Assembly (NCBI GenBank): GCA_002049455.2
Contig: KV918925.1
Location: 101,409 to 165,408 of the forward strand
Source of the DNA: Porphyra umbilicalis
Lineage: Eukaryota; Rhodophyta; Bangiophyceae; Bangiales; Bangiaceae
Direction: 5' to 3'
DNA: 64,000 bases
A model generated the notes under the pieces. It was not told the origin of the DNA. It saw only the letters and a program-made list of their open reading frames with translations, and searched no databases. Shown here piece after piece: positions 52,973-63,703 of the stretch. How positions within the stretch are numbered: position 1 is the stretch's first letter; every line of letters starts with the position of its first letter. Both the position numbers and the translations under genes were made by a program.

Positions 52973-55300
52973 CTAGTCTTGCCCCGCGTCGCTCCCCTCG
53001 TCCCCATACCACGGCGCGAGCGTCGTCGACGGCGCGGTGATGATCGTCTCGTCCCCGCCCTCACTCTCCGAGTCGGACGACGATGAGTTGAAGGAGCGCG
53101 CGAGCGACTCGCCCGCCGCCGACCGGCCGCCGGCCATCATCCCCCCGGGGGGACTAATCACCGTGCCGCCGGCAACGGCCAGCGCCGCCGCCGTGGCGGC
53201 GCCGACCATTGCGCCGCCGGCGACACGCCCGCCGCCCGACGGCGCGGCAGCACCCGCCGCCGCGCCCGCCGGCGGCGGCAGCGGCGGCGGTGGCGCGGGC
53301 GCCGACAGCGGCGGGACGGCCGCCGCCGGCGCCGACGGCGGCGGCGGCGGCGGCGACGTCGGCGGCGGCGGCGGCGGCGAATTCCACGCGGTCGCCCCCG
53401 CCGCCCCCGCCGCCGCGGCGGCGGTGCCAAAGTCGGCCTCGTCGGGAAACGGGGCGTCGGCGCCCGCGCCGCCCGCGCGCCGCCGGTTAGAGGCGAGGAC
53501 GACCATGAGCGCCACGGCAATGGCGGCCGCCAAGAAGACCCCGCCGCCAGTCGCGAGCCCAATGATCGCCCCCGAGCCGAGACCCCCCGAGTCGTCATTG
53601 GCCGGCGGGGCCGACGCGCCCCCGCCGTCGCCCGACGCGCCCGACGGCACGGACGTGGCCGCGGGCGTCGGCGACGTGGATGGGGATGGCGCCGCGGTGG
53701 GCGGGGACGGCGGCGCCGCCGACGGCGTTGCCGACGGCGTCGGCAGCTGCGTCGGCGTCGGCGTCGGCGTCGTGGGGCCCCCGGGGTCGGGCGTCGGCAC
53801 GACCGGCGTCGGCGCGGCGGTGATGACGACCGTCGGCGTTGGCGCCACGGGCGTCGGCGTGACGACGGGCGTGGGGGTCACGGGGACGGGCGTCGGGGTG
53901 GCGGGGACGGGCGTCGGGGTGGCGGGGACGGGCGTCGGGGTGGCGGGGACGGGCGTCGGGGTGGCGGGGACGGGCGTCGGGGTGGCGGGGACGGGCGTCG
54001 GGGTGGGCGTCGGCGTGTCAACCACCGCAGTCGGCGTTGGCGTTTCAATAACTGCGACGTGGGGCACGATAGGGGCAGAAAAACACAAGGAAAGAGATTG
54101 GATGAGACGACGACCACAACAAGAGGGAGAAAAAGGAAAGGGAGCCAAGAAACAACAAAGGCAAAAGTCAGTCATTTAGTGGCCAACACGGGGCGGGATG
54201 ATGGCGGCAACAGCAACGAGCTAGTGGCGACCACCGCCCCTCTGCGATCGGCGTCCGTACTTATTGGGGTTTCTGTCGGCGTTTGCGTGGGCGTCGGCGT
54301 CGGCGTGGGTGGCTCGTCTGTGGGTGTGGGGGTAGGGGTGGGCGACGGCACATCTGTGGGGGTGGGCGTGGGGGTGGGCGACGGCACCGGCGACGGCGTC
54401 GCTACTGGCGGCGGCGTTGAGGGGAGCGGCGTCGGCGTCGGGGGGAGCGGCGACGGCGTGGGGGGCGTCGGAAGCGGGGTTGCAGACGGCGTTAGCGACG
54501 GCGTCGGGGGCACTGAGGGCGGCGGCGTAACGCCCGTTGGCGTTGGCGTCGCCGCGGGTGTCGGGGCGGGCGTCAGTGGCATGGACGAGGGCGTCGGCGT
54601 GGCCGCCGGCGGCGTCAGCGACGGCACCCCCGGCGTGGGCGACGGCGTGTCAGACGGAGCAGGGGCAGCCGGCGACGGCGACGGGGAGGCCACCGGCGTG
54701 TCGGCGGGCACAGACGGGGACGCCAGGGCAGTCGGCACGACCGCGGGGCTCGGGGTCGGCAAGCCTGGGGGATCCCGTCAGCGACGCGTCCGACACCGTG
54801 GGCGGGGGGGGGGGCGACCGGGCGCCACGGGCGGAGGGGCGGTCCGCGTTAGTCGTCCGCCCCGCCGGCGGCCGTCGCCGCACGTGCGGTCGGGCGGGGG
54901 CCGACGGTGGCGCCGTCGGCAGTGGGCTGCCCGCCGCCGCCGCCGCCAGCCCGTCGGTCGGCGCTGCCCGACCGGCGCCGCGACGGGCGAGACGCCCGCC
55001 GGCGCCGCCAACACCAAAGGTGAAAAAAAAACAAAAAAAAGAAGAAGAAGCGAGCAGGAGCGAGAAAAAGGAGCAAAAAAAAAAGGGCGCGACCGCCAAC
55101 ATACCTTGCCGAACGGCAGCGGATCCCAGCGCGTCGGCCGCCGCCGCCGCCGCGCCGCCGGCCGCCAAGGCGGCGACCGCGACGGCGGCGGCGGCCGCAC
55201 GGAGCGCCAGCCGTGCGCGGCGCGGCGCCCGCCGTGGCCGCCCCGCCGCGGGCGCCGCGTCGAGGCGCGCCCGCCGCGCCGGCGGGGGGGGGGCGCTCAT
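52973..55300 (-). CDS. Single-pass membrane protein with Pro/Thr-rich mucin-like ectodomain
   Basis: Exons: 55105-55300, 54261-54764, 52973-54051, with introns GTATGT/CCCCCAG and GTACGG/CGTCGCAG; all three join in frame to about 592 residues. Exon 1 starts [14 protein letters not shown] and holds a hydrophobic Ala-rich segment ([20 protein letters not shown]), a signal peptide or anchor. Exon 2 and the start of exon 3 encode about 280 residues of TPTP/PSPTP repeats, likely heavily O-glycosylated and extended, including six perfect PVPATPT units. A Gly/Ser linker leads to a transmembrane helix ([20 protein letters not shown], then AVALMVVLA) followed by a basic stop-transfer NRRR. The 150-residue inner part is Pro/Ala/Gly-rich, then [20 protein letters not shown], a likely phosphorylation cluster. 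It may be a cell-wall or surface sensor; no ligand domain is seen. Confidence 0.7.
53882..54007. repeat. Six-copy 21-bp coding minisatellite
   Basis: Six perfect or near-perfect copies of GGGGACGGGCGTCGGGGTGGC lie head to tail within the ectodomain coding sequence, giving six seven-residue units on the minus strand. Near identity at the DNA level points to recent expansion. Confidence 0.92.
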
Positions 55301-57948
55301 GGCGCGGCGGCAGCGCCGTGCGTGTGCGCCGCCGTCGTTGTCGTCGGTGGCGGTGGGAGCACGGGGACGGCCGTCACGCAGTGCGGACCGCACGGTCGCC
55401 GACAATGCCGCCGCCGTCGTTGCCGCCGCCAATGCCGACGCCGTCGTTGCCGCCGCCGACCGCCGTGTGCCCGATGGAAGGCGCCGAGTGAGGGCACCGC
55501 ACGCGGGGTCCGCTGCAGCGGCGCGAGGCCACACGAGTGTGCGGCACGCGCACCCACGGCGGCGGGGCCGGGTTTGTGCCCAAAACAATCGTGCGGCGGG
55601 CTGGACAGCACAAGGAAAGAAAAAAAGAAAAGCACAGCGGCCTTGCACGGCGCCGACGTCAAAAAGAGGCGGCGCCCCGAGCGAGTCTGGCGCCGCCGCG
55701 TCGACACGCGCGGGGCGGGGGCGTGGCGTGGCGCGCGCCACCGAGGCACCCCTGATTGCCAACACGTACCGAGCTGTACGACGGCGCAGCACCACGTCTG
55801 CCTGCGTTGCGGTGCGAGCGTCCCTCCCCCCGTCACGCCTGTCAGAGCGCGTGCCGTGTTTCGACAGGTGGCGGCGGGCGGCGCCGTGTGCGCGACGGCG
55901 TTGCCCGGTAGAAACGATCGGTACGTGGTGCGCGCTGGGGTGTGGGGGGACGGGGACCAGCGGGTCATTGGTGGGCGGGTGGGGCCCGGCGGATTGGGCG
56001 GCGGGTCCCCTCTGGGCGTCTGCGCGAGTGCCGTGGGAGCACGAGGCACGGGCAGCCGCACAGAGGGGCGGCTTTTGCGTGCCGGATGGGGTCTGGTCGG
56101 GATTCCCCTAAAAATGGTGCTGGTTTGGGGCGTGGGCCCCTCACCCACCCACCGTCGGCAAGGAAATCGTGACGATGAACGCCGGGTGGGCCAAAAAGTG
56201 CGCTGCTCGCCCCCCCTGCGCACTGTAACGCCGTGAAAGCCGTCGCCGCTGACACGGCTTTTCACCACCGCTGGAAAATCCCCAGCCGATTGCAGCGCGC
56301 GAGGGCTTCCGGGCGCTCCCTCGGGATCCCGAGCGTGCTCCGTATGTTTTCGCTGCCACCGCCTTTGACATTGACAGCGCGTCCAACTGTCGTGGCACAG
56401 ACCGTCCCGCGGTTTGAGATCCTTCTGTGCGCCGCCCAATCAGAGCACCACCCGCCGAAGCGGCAGCGGGTCGACCCCCGCACTGCGGTCGTGTCAAGGC
56501 GCGCAAGCAGAGAGTCGTGGAAGGACCTGGCAACCGACCGGCTGCAAGTGTCGTGCTGACTGCGGCATGGCCAACGCAAAGGCTCGTGGTGGGTCCGCGT
56601 TGATTGGGGGTTGACACCGCGGGAACGCCGACACTGGGGCCGTTGGCGCCACGGTGCGTGTAGATGGCCCTTCACAGCGCGAGGTGCAAAGGACGGGTAC
56701 AGCGTGCAAATCTCGACCTCGGCTTGCGGAGGCCGACCTGGCGCAACTACGGTCTCACAATTATAGACATTGGTGGGAGTCTACGCGCTCAGATACAGAA
56801 TTTATCTGAACTAGAGCGAGCGTTGAGCACAAGTAGAGTTGTGCAGCACGCATGGGGCGTTCTAAGGCCCAGTGTGAATCGACAGATTCTGGACTGTCAG
56901 CCTTGGTGTCAACCTCGCGCACGGCGTGATGGGCAGGGATGTGGGTCGATAATTATCACACGAAATTGATCGTTATAATTATCGCAAAATCATCGAAATC
57001 ATGCCAGCACGCGCTGATAATGATCGTCGGTGGGCCACGTGTTTGCATTTAATTTGAAGAACATACATGTAATGCCGCAAGTGGAACAAGCGGATCCTGG
57101 ACTCGCTAACACCGCCTCTGTCGGTCTTTGTTTCCGGAGCTCGCCTGCTCAATGCCCCTACTGCACCACCGGCATGTGCGCACCCGACCGCCGCCGCGCA
57201 GGTGGGAGAAGTACTGATACATGCCATGCTACACTCCTGTCCGGCCGCACGCCGCGTGGCGGCTGTGGCAACAAAGAAGGCGCGAACAAATACCCTATAA
57301 CCACACTGACAGTACAAAAGAGAAGGACCCAAAGGGTCAACCTACCGAGAGGACCTAGACGGCGCAAAGGCGCTCAAAGGCTAGGACTCGAGAGGGACGC
57401 CAAGATTTAGATGGCGAGCAAGACGGGGCGGCGCGGGGCAAGGCCGGCGCCGTAATAACAAGACGAAAACAAACGAAAAGGAGAGACGAAAGAGTAACCC
57501 CTGGCCCAAATAGGGCGGGCTACGTAGGGAGGGACAGCCGTCCCACAGGCCGCAATCCGAAGTACGGAGAGACGGGCGCAAGTCCCGGTAGGGGCATAAG
57601 TACTGGACTTAGCCCTGCCGAATGCAACATTTTTGACCCAGGGGAACGTGTCAAGCAGGCTACTGTGCGAGAATCCGGTGGTGCGTGACAAGAATTTCCG
57701 GCTTGTCACGAGCCTGGCGTTAGTGAGCACTGAGCGGGGTGGGGGGCCGGCGCGCTTCGGAGCGGACGGCTTGGGCGCACGCGCCTGCCCGTGGACGCCC
57801 GCAGGGACACGAAAATAAAAACCAATGCAGTGCTTGAAAAACGTAGCCACGTGTTAAGTGAAGCGTGACGCGGCATGTTTCAAGTCTAAATAATGCTTCG
57901 GAACTTACACACATAGATGGTCTTCGATCACGGCACAACTCCAGGCCA
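55301..57948. other. Intergenic, GC-rich then repeat-bearing
   Basis: 55301-56240 is the upstream flank of the membrane-protein gene; open frames are compositional. From 56680 composition falls and the repeat at 56935-57140 appears. A small hairpin (CGTGACAAG / CTTGTCACG, 57684-57710, 9-base loop) is present. No gene is supported. Confidence 0.4.
56935..57140. repeat. Interspersed repeat, inverted partner of 2040-2290
   Basis: It begins ATGTGGGTCGATAATTATC and carries CATGCCAGCACGCGCTGATAA, CCACGTG, ATACATGTA, GCAAGTGGAA and CCTGGACTCGCTAACACCG, the same ordered blocks as the reverse complement of 2040-2290. A truncated transposon copy is the likely explanation. Confidence 0.65.
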
Positions 57949-57975
57949 GGGTGTTTTCGCGTACGCGCTTTCAGT
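57949..57975 (+). promoter_or_regulatory. 27-bp motif upstream of the COQ6-like gene
   Basis: GGGTGTTTTCGCG, T, ACGCGCTTTCAGT; identical to 19985-20011 except the central base. It lies about 155 bp before the ATG at 58130 on the same strand as the gene. Confidence 0.5.
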
Positions 57976-58129
57976 GATGTCCTTGGTAGAATAGACACTT
58001 TAGGCATGCCCACGGCATGGGGTCCTGGCCTTCGCACGACCATCGCCCTCCACGACATGGCAGCACTGACCGTGCCCGACAAGGTGCCCCACCCTCGCGC
58101 GTCTTTCGGCGACGAGCGCCGCCGCCAAG

Positions 58130-58617
58130 ATGCCGCCTAACCCTTCCCTCCCCGCCCTTCGGCGCCTCCCGCCCGTCGATGTGGCCATTGTCGGCGGCGG
58201 CCTCGTCGGCGCCGCCCTCGCCGCCGCCCTCACGGCCGCGCCCGCGACCGCGCACCTGTCCACGCTCCTCGTCGAGCGGTCCCCCCCCCCCCCGCCTCGG
58301 TCGGCGGCCCCCCCCCCCCCACCCCCCCCCCGGGTCCCCCCCTCCCCACCCGCACACGGCCTCCGCACCGCCACCCTCACCGCCGCGTCGGTGGCGCTCC
58401 TCGACGCGGCGCGCGTGACGCCGCACGTCGGCCGCCGCCTCCGCCCCTTCCACCGCATGGTCGTGTGGGACCGCCCGCTGCCGCCGGTGGGGCTCGGTGA
58501 GGGTGCCGCCGGTGGCGTTGGGGGCGACGCGTTTACCAGCGGGGGGGTCAGCGAGGCGTTTTGGGGGGGGCCCCTCGGCGGCCGCCGCCGCCGCGTGGGT
58601 GGCGACGGTTATGGAGA

Positions 58618-58652
<35 letters not shown>

Positions 58653-59704
58653 TTTTTGGGGCGGGCGGCGCCCTCGGGCCGGCGTATGGGGTGATGGACT
58701 TGACGGCGCCGGGGGGAGCTGCCATGGGCGCCGTTGTTGAGAATGATGTGCTGCTCGCCGCCCTCTACGCCGCCCTACGGTCGACGCCGGGGGCGGTGGC
58801 GGAGCTCCGCGCGCGCCTCTGCGGCCTGGACCGGCCAACGCCGACCGGGTTGGCAGAGTTGACACTCGCCGTGGAGGGCGGCGACGACGATGGGAGCGCC
58901 GGCGGCGGCGGCGGCGGCGACGGCGCGGCCCCCGAGCGCGTCATCGTCCCCGCCAAGCTGGTCGTCGGCGCCGACGGCGCGCGCTCGGCGGTGCGCACCC
59001 TCGCCGGCATGGCGTGGACGTCGGGCCGCTACGACGCGGCGGCGGTCGTGGCCAACGTGTCGACGGCCACCGACACGGGGGTGGCGTACCAGCGCTTCCT
59101 CCCGTCGGGCCCCCTGGCCATGTTGCCCCTCGCGCCCGCCGGCGGCGGCGGCGGGCGCGCCGAGCCCCCCGTCTCCAACATTATCTGGAGCGTTGCGCCC
59201 GTGGAGGCGGCGGCGCTCGTCGGCGCCCCCCCCGGGGTGTTTCTCCGGGAACTCCACACCGCCCTCACCGCCGCCGCGCCGCCGGGCGTGCCGGCCGTCA
59301 CGGGCGTGGCCGCCGCGGGGCGCGCGTCCTTCCCCCTCGGCTGGGGCGTGGCGCCGTCGGCCGTGTCGCCGCGCGTGGCGCTCATTGGCGACGCGGCGCA
59401 CGCGGTGCATCCGCTGGCGGGGCAGGGGGTCAACCTCGGCTTGGCCGACGTGGCCGCGCTCGTCGGGTTGCTCGGCAAGGCCGCGGCGGTCGGCGGGGAT
59501 GTGGGTGTCGGTGGGCGGTCGTGGGAAACGTGGGCCGCGCGCCGCGCGCGGGATAACGGGCGGATGATGGCGGCGATTGAGGGTGTGCGCCGTGGCTTTG
59601 GCGTGGGGGGGGTGGGGGGGGTCGTCCGCCGTGCGGGGATGGCCGCGTTTGGCCAGTCGGGTGGCGTGCGGGACGCGGTCGTGCGGTATGCCATGGGGCT
59701 GTAG
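58130..59704 (+). CDS. COQ6: COQ6-type ubiquinone-biosynthesis FAD monooxygenase
   Basis: The 524-residue flavoprotein hydroxylase is expected to hydroxylate ring carbon 5 of the ubiquinone precursor on the inner mitochondrial membrane. Landmarks in order: VDVAIVGGGLVGAALAAAL (FAD dinucleotide fold), a Pro run, AHGLRTATLTAASVALLDAA, FHRMVVWD, MGAVVENDVLLAALY, LVVGADGARSAVRTLAGM (DG motif), VAYQRFLPSGPLAMLPL, NIIWSV, VALIGDAAHAVHPLAGQG, then VNLGLADVAAL (GD motif). Gly-rich inserts (about residues 125-185 and 265-275) lengthen it over the usual 430-480. The single open frame survives several long C and G runs. The N terminus is short and weakly presequence-like; the ATG has AAGATGCC context. 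COQ6 is preferred over other UbiH-family members from the YQRFLP.GP.A.LPL/W block, but a related monooxygenase remains possible. Confidence 0.87.
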
Positions 59705-60467
59705 GGGGGGTAGGGGGTGCGAGCGGGGTGTGGGCGGACGCTGGGAGGGACCGGCCTGCATAGAAGCGCGGGCTCGGCGCATGTACAGGAGACAAGTGAA
59801 ATGGCCCAGATGAAGGAAAGAGAAAAAAAACGTTGATGGGATGCATGGCAACAAGTGGGCGAAACAGCTGGCCATGCAGCTGTTGCCACAACTGCTCCCG
59901 GCCGCCCGCCCAAACAAAAGGTAAGACGAGACAAACGAGGAGAGCGCTTTCCAGCACATGCCCAGACGTGGACAGACACATCTCCCAACTGAAACACACC
60001 CACACCCCACCGCGCCGCGGCGCGTGTACGCACGGTGGCGCAAAGAAACATGAAAAAAGGAGCAACAGTGCGGACAATAGGCACCCTGTCACCTACGCGC
60101 ACGTACACGCAGGCGAACCGTCGCAAAACCAACCGCAACACCGCACACACGCGCCATCACGCACGCCGGCTCCCTGCACATTCGTCCAACACCGCCGACG
60201 CGCGCACGTCGACGCTCCACCGGCCGGGGTACGGCGACGCCCACGCCCACGTCCCACCGGCGGTGCCACCACCGCACACCAGGGGGTACCGTCCACCACG
60301 GCAGTGCCTACCGCCGCAGGCGCCATGCCATCGACACGCCCGCCACAGACGAGGCGCCGTGCCCCCCAACCCCCGCCACCGCCGTGCCGCCACCGCTACC
60401 GCCAAATCGGCCGCATCCGCCCACCCCATCACCCGTCCGAATCGACGACGCCACTACAACCGACCGC
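59705..60467. other. Convergent intergenic region
   Basis: This is the 3' space between the COQ6-like gene and ELOF1. Overlapping His/Pro/Arg-rich open frames on the plus strand have no motif. Nothing else is seen. Confidence 0.45.
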
Positions 60468-60725
60468 TCACTCCTCCCCGCCATTCACCTTGACCATCTC
60501 GTCGACCCAGTTGCTATACACGTCAATCGGCTCGTCCAGGGCGGTGATGGTCATCTCATGCCGCACGTGGCACACGCGGCACTCGACGCTGCCGACTTTG
60601 GGGCCCCGCAGCAGCACCGCGTCGACGCACTGCTCGTGTTCGCAGAGGATGCAGTCAAAGCACGTGTCGAGTTTGGGGGCCTTGGCCTTGGCGGCGGGCT
60701 TGGTCGCCTTTTTGCGCTTGCCCAT
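60468..60725 (-). CDS. ELOF1: Transcription elongation factor 1 homologue (ELOF1/Elf1)
   Basis: This complete 85-residue protein begins MGKRKKATKPAAKAK, the basic nucleosome/DNA-contacting tail, followed by a four-Cys zinc ribbon: C-x2-C (FDCILC) and C-x2-C (ECRVC), then ALDEPIDVYSNWVDEM, the family's closing signature. Elf1 binds elongating RNA polymerase II near downstream DNA, eases passage through nucleosomes and takes part in transcription-coupled repair. Length and order match the family. Two additional Cys (22, 33) flank the ribbon. No intron. The frame is open upstream to 61055 but without an ATG and in low-complexity sequence, so the start at MGKRKK is firm. Confidence 0.95.
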   Translation of the reverse strand: MGKRKKATKPAAKAKAPKLDTCFDCILCEHEQCVDAVLLRGPKVGSVECRVCHVRHEMTITALDEPIDVYSNWVDEMVKVNGGEE

Positions 60726-62485
60726 GGTCGCGGGGGGGGGAGGGGGGGGGGAAGGGGAGAGAGGTAGAGGTGTGGTCAGGAGAGGTGGTGGGGGGGGAAG
60801 GAAAGGGAGGAGGGAAAGATGGGGGGCCGAGATGTAGGCGTGGCGCGACGGCGCCGCGCTGGCAACGTCGTCGACGCGGCCGCGCGGGGCGGCGCGTGGG
60901 GGTGCCAAGCGCGGTCGACGCCTACGCTCTTGCACCGTGCGCGCGGCGCGTGGGGCCACGCGGAGGGCGCCGTCCGCACGGAATGCCTTCCACAAGAATC
61001 TCGGCAGTACGGTTGGCCCTCCATACTTGTTCACCTGCCATCTATGCAAGTTCACATCAGGTCAGTTCTTCCGCGGCACCTCAATTCCATCGAGCCGCGT
61101 TGCTTGGCGTCGCGCCCACCACCTCCGCATGCGCCCCCTCCGCATGCGCCCCCTCCGCCGCCCCACCCCGACGCGGGGAGACCACCCCCGGCGCCGGCGC
61201 CGGCGGCGTGCGCGCGCGCCCGCCCCAGACGGTTCTGGAAGGAGCGCGGAAGACGTCTTGGTCCTTCTTCCACCTCGACGACGAGCCGCGCATCCCTTTT
61301 TTTTTTTTTTTTTTTTCTGCCTCTGGCCGCACGCCCAGGATCCCCGGTGCCCACCCCGCCCGCGGCGCCGCCCCCGCCGGCGGCCGGCCGCGCCGCGGCC
61401 ACCCCGCCCGCGGCGCCCGCCGTGGCCGCCGCGCCACGCGCCGCTGCGGCGGGGGCGGTGGGGGCGGGTGACGAGGGGGGGCGCGCGCCCCCCCCCCGTA
61501 CGCATGGAGCACGTGGGGCAAACGGGTCACGGCGAGGCGGGCGCAGGCGGCGCCTCGGCGGCCGCGCCGACCGGTGGGCGGCGCGGCGGCGGCCGCGGCG
61601 ACCGGGGGGGGGGCGGCCGCGGCCGCAGCGGCAACGGGCGTTGGGTGGCTCGTCGGCGGGGACACGGGGCGGGGTCCGCGGCGCGCCCCCGCCGCCCCGC
61701 CGTCTGGTGCGCCCCCCGGCGGCGCCGCTGGACGCAGGCGGCACGGCGGCGCCCGCGCCGCCGCGGCGGGCGCGCCGCCACCCGCCGCGCGCCTGCGTGT
61801 TGGGCGCCCCGCACGGCCGCCGCACGGACGGGCGGCGGCGGCACGGCGCTTTTCCGTGGTGGGGGACTGCCCCGCAGGCGGGCGGGCGGCCGGCGCCGCA
61901 CGTCGGGCCGCCCCCCCCTGTGCCCGGCCGACGCCGCCGGCGCCGGCGCCGTCTGGCTCCTGTCCACGCACGCGCAGCGGTGCCGGTGGTGGCCGCGAAT
62001 CGACCTGAATGCGGGTGCCAATCGCACCAAATTTGGGTGCGTTTCAGCAGACGCGAGGTCGGGCGCCTGCCGATTCAAACGTGCGAAATTCAAAACCGGT
62101 CGCACCCGGACCGGCCGCGCGGCGGCGGGGGGGGGTCCGTAGCGGCGCCGCGGCCGCGCCCCGCGCCCGTGCCCGCGGCCGCACGGCGCGCCCGCCGCCC
62201 CCACACCCCGCGCGTGCGCCAAGCCGCCGTCGCGCCGCCCGCCCCCCCCTGCCCGCCCGCGACGCGCCGGTGCCAGTGTCAGTGCCGGTGCCGGTGTCGG
62301 TGGCGGTGGTGGCGGTGTCGCCACCACGGGCGCGCGACCGCCGCGGGGCGCACGTGCACGCCGGAGGCCGTCACCCCCCCACGCCCCCCGCACACCCCCC
62401 CCCACCTGGTCCCGTGCACCCGCCCCCTTCCCCCCCGCCCACAGGCGCCACCCCCCCCCCCCCACCCTCTCCACCCCCCACCGCC
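60726..62485. other. Divergent intergenic region between ELOF1 and kinesin
   Basis: It should contain the promoters of both genes. It is very GC-rich with long meaningless open frames on both strands. It includes a 22-base T run near 61296-61315 and a near-palindrome CGCACCAAATTTGGGTGCG at 62023-62041 set in a locally AT-richer island (62000-62100), a candidate regulatory patch. No gene is supported. Confidence 0.45.
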
Positions 62486-63666
62486 ATGGCCACCCCCGCC
62501 GCGTCGGCGGCGGCGGCGGTCGGCGCCCCCCCCCCCCCGCCGCCCAAGCCGTCCAAGTCGCCGTCCGCGTGCGGCCGCTCAACGCGCGGGAGCGGGACGC
62601 GGCGGCGGCGGCTGGCGGCTGGGTGCCGTGGGCGTATGACGGCAAGACGATTCGGCAGGTGCCGCCGCCGGCGGCGGGGGGGGGGGGGGGCCACACGGGC
62701 AGCCTCGGGGGGGGGGGAGCCTCGGCGGCGGCGGCGGCGGCGGTGGCCTCGGCGGCGGGAGCCTCGGCGGCGGCGGCGGCGGCGGCGACGGCGCGTCGGC
62801 GTCTGCCTCGGCCTCGTCGGCGCCCGGCGCGGCCTACACGTACGACCACCTCTTCCTCCCCGGCTCGACGAATGGGGACGTGTACGCGGCGGTGGCGGCG
62901 CCGATTGTGGCGGCCGCCGTCGGGGGCGTCAATGGCGTCGTCTTTGCCTATGGCCAAACGGCGTCGGGCAAAACGCACACGATGCTCGGGACGGCGGCGG
63001 ACCCCGGGGTGACCGCCCGCGCCATTGCGGGCGTCTTTGACGCCGTTGCCGCGGCGGGCGGCCGCGAGTTCCTCCTCCGCGCCTCGTACATTGAGATTTA
63101 CAATGAGGTGATCAACGACCTGCTCGACGGCGGCCGGGAGCACCTCAAGGTGCACGAGGATTGGACCGGCCGCGTGTACGTCGACGCGCGCCAAGAGACG
63201 GTTGGGTGCCCGGCAGACGTGCTGTCCCTGCTGGCGGCGGGGGAGAAGCTGCGGGCGGTGGGGGATACGGCCATGAACGAGCGGAGCAGCCGCTCCCACA
63301 CCATCTTTACGCTCCGCATCGAGTCGCGGGAGCGGCGGGCGGCGCCGCCGCCGCCGCCGGTGACCGCTGCCCCGACCGGCGGCGGCGGCGGCGGCGGCGG
63401 CGTCGACCCCGACGCGGGCGCCGCCGCGGCGGCGGCCGCCGAGCCCGACGGCGTTGCCGTGCGCGCGTCGACGCTCTCCCTCGTCGACCTCGCCGGCTCG
63501 GAGCGCGCGTCGCAGACGGGGGCGGAGGGGAAGCGCCTCAAGGAGGGGGGCCACATCAACAAGTCGCTCCTCACCCTCGGCACCGTCATTGCCAAACTGT
63601 CCGCCGCCGACGGGGCCGGCGGCGCGGGGGCGGGCGGCGGCGGCGGCGGCCCCGCCGCCGACGGCA

Positions 63667-63703
<37 letters not shown>

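Noticed and set aside
54059-56236. A 725-codon plus-strand ORF of Val/Gly repeats
   Set aside because: It is the antisense of the Pro/Thr-rich membrane protein exons, which have coherent splice sites, signal segment and transmembrane helix on the minus strand.
57684-57710. A transcription terminator or RNA gene from the CGTGACAAG/CTTGTCACG hairpin
   Set aside because: Nine-base arms with no T run and no adjacent gene end; too weak and the bacterial terminator model does not apply.
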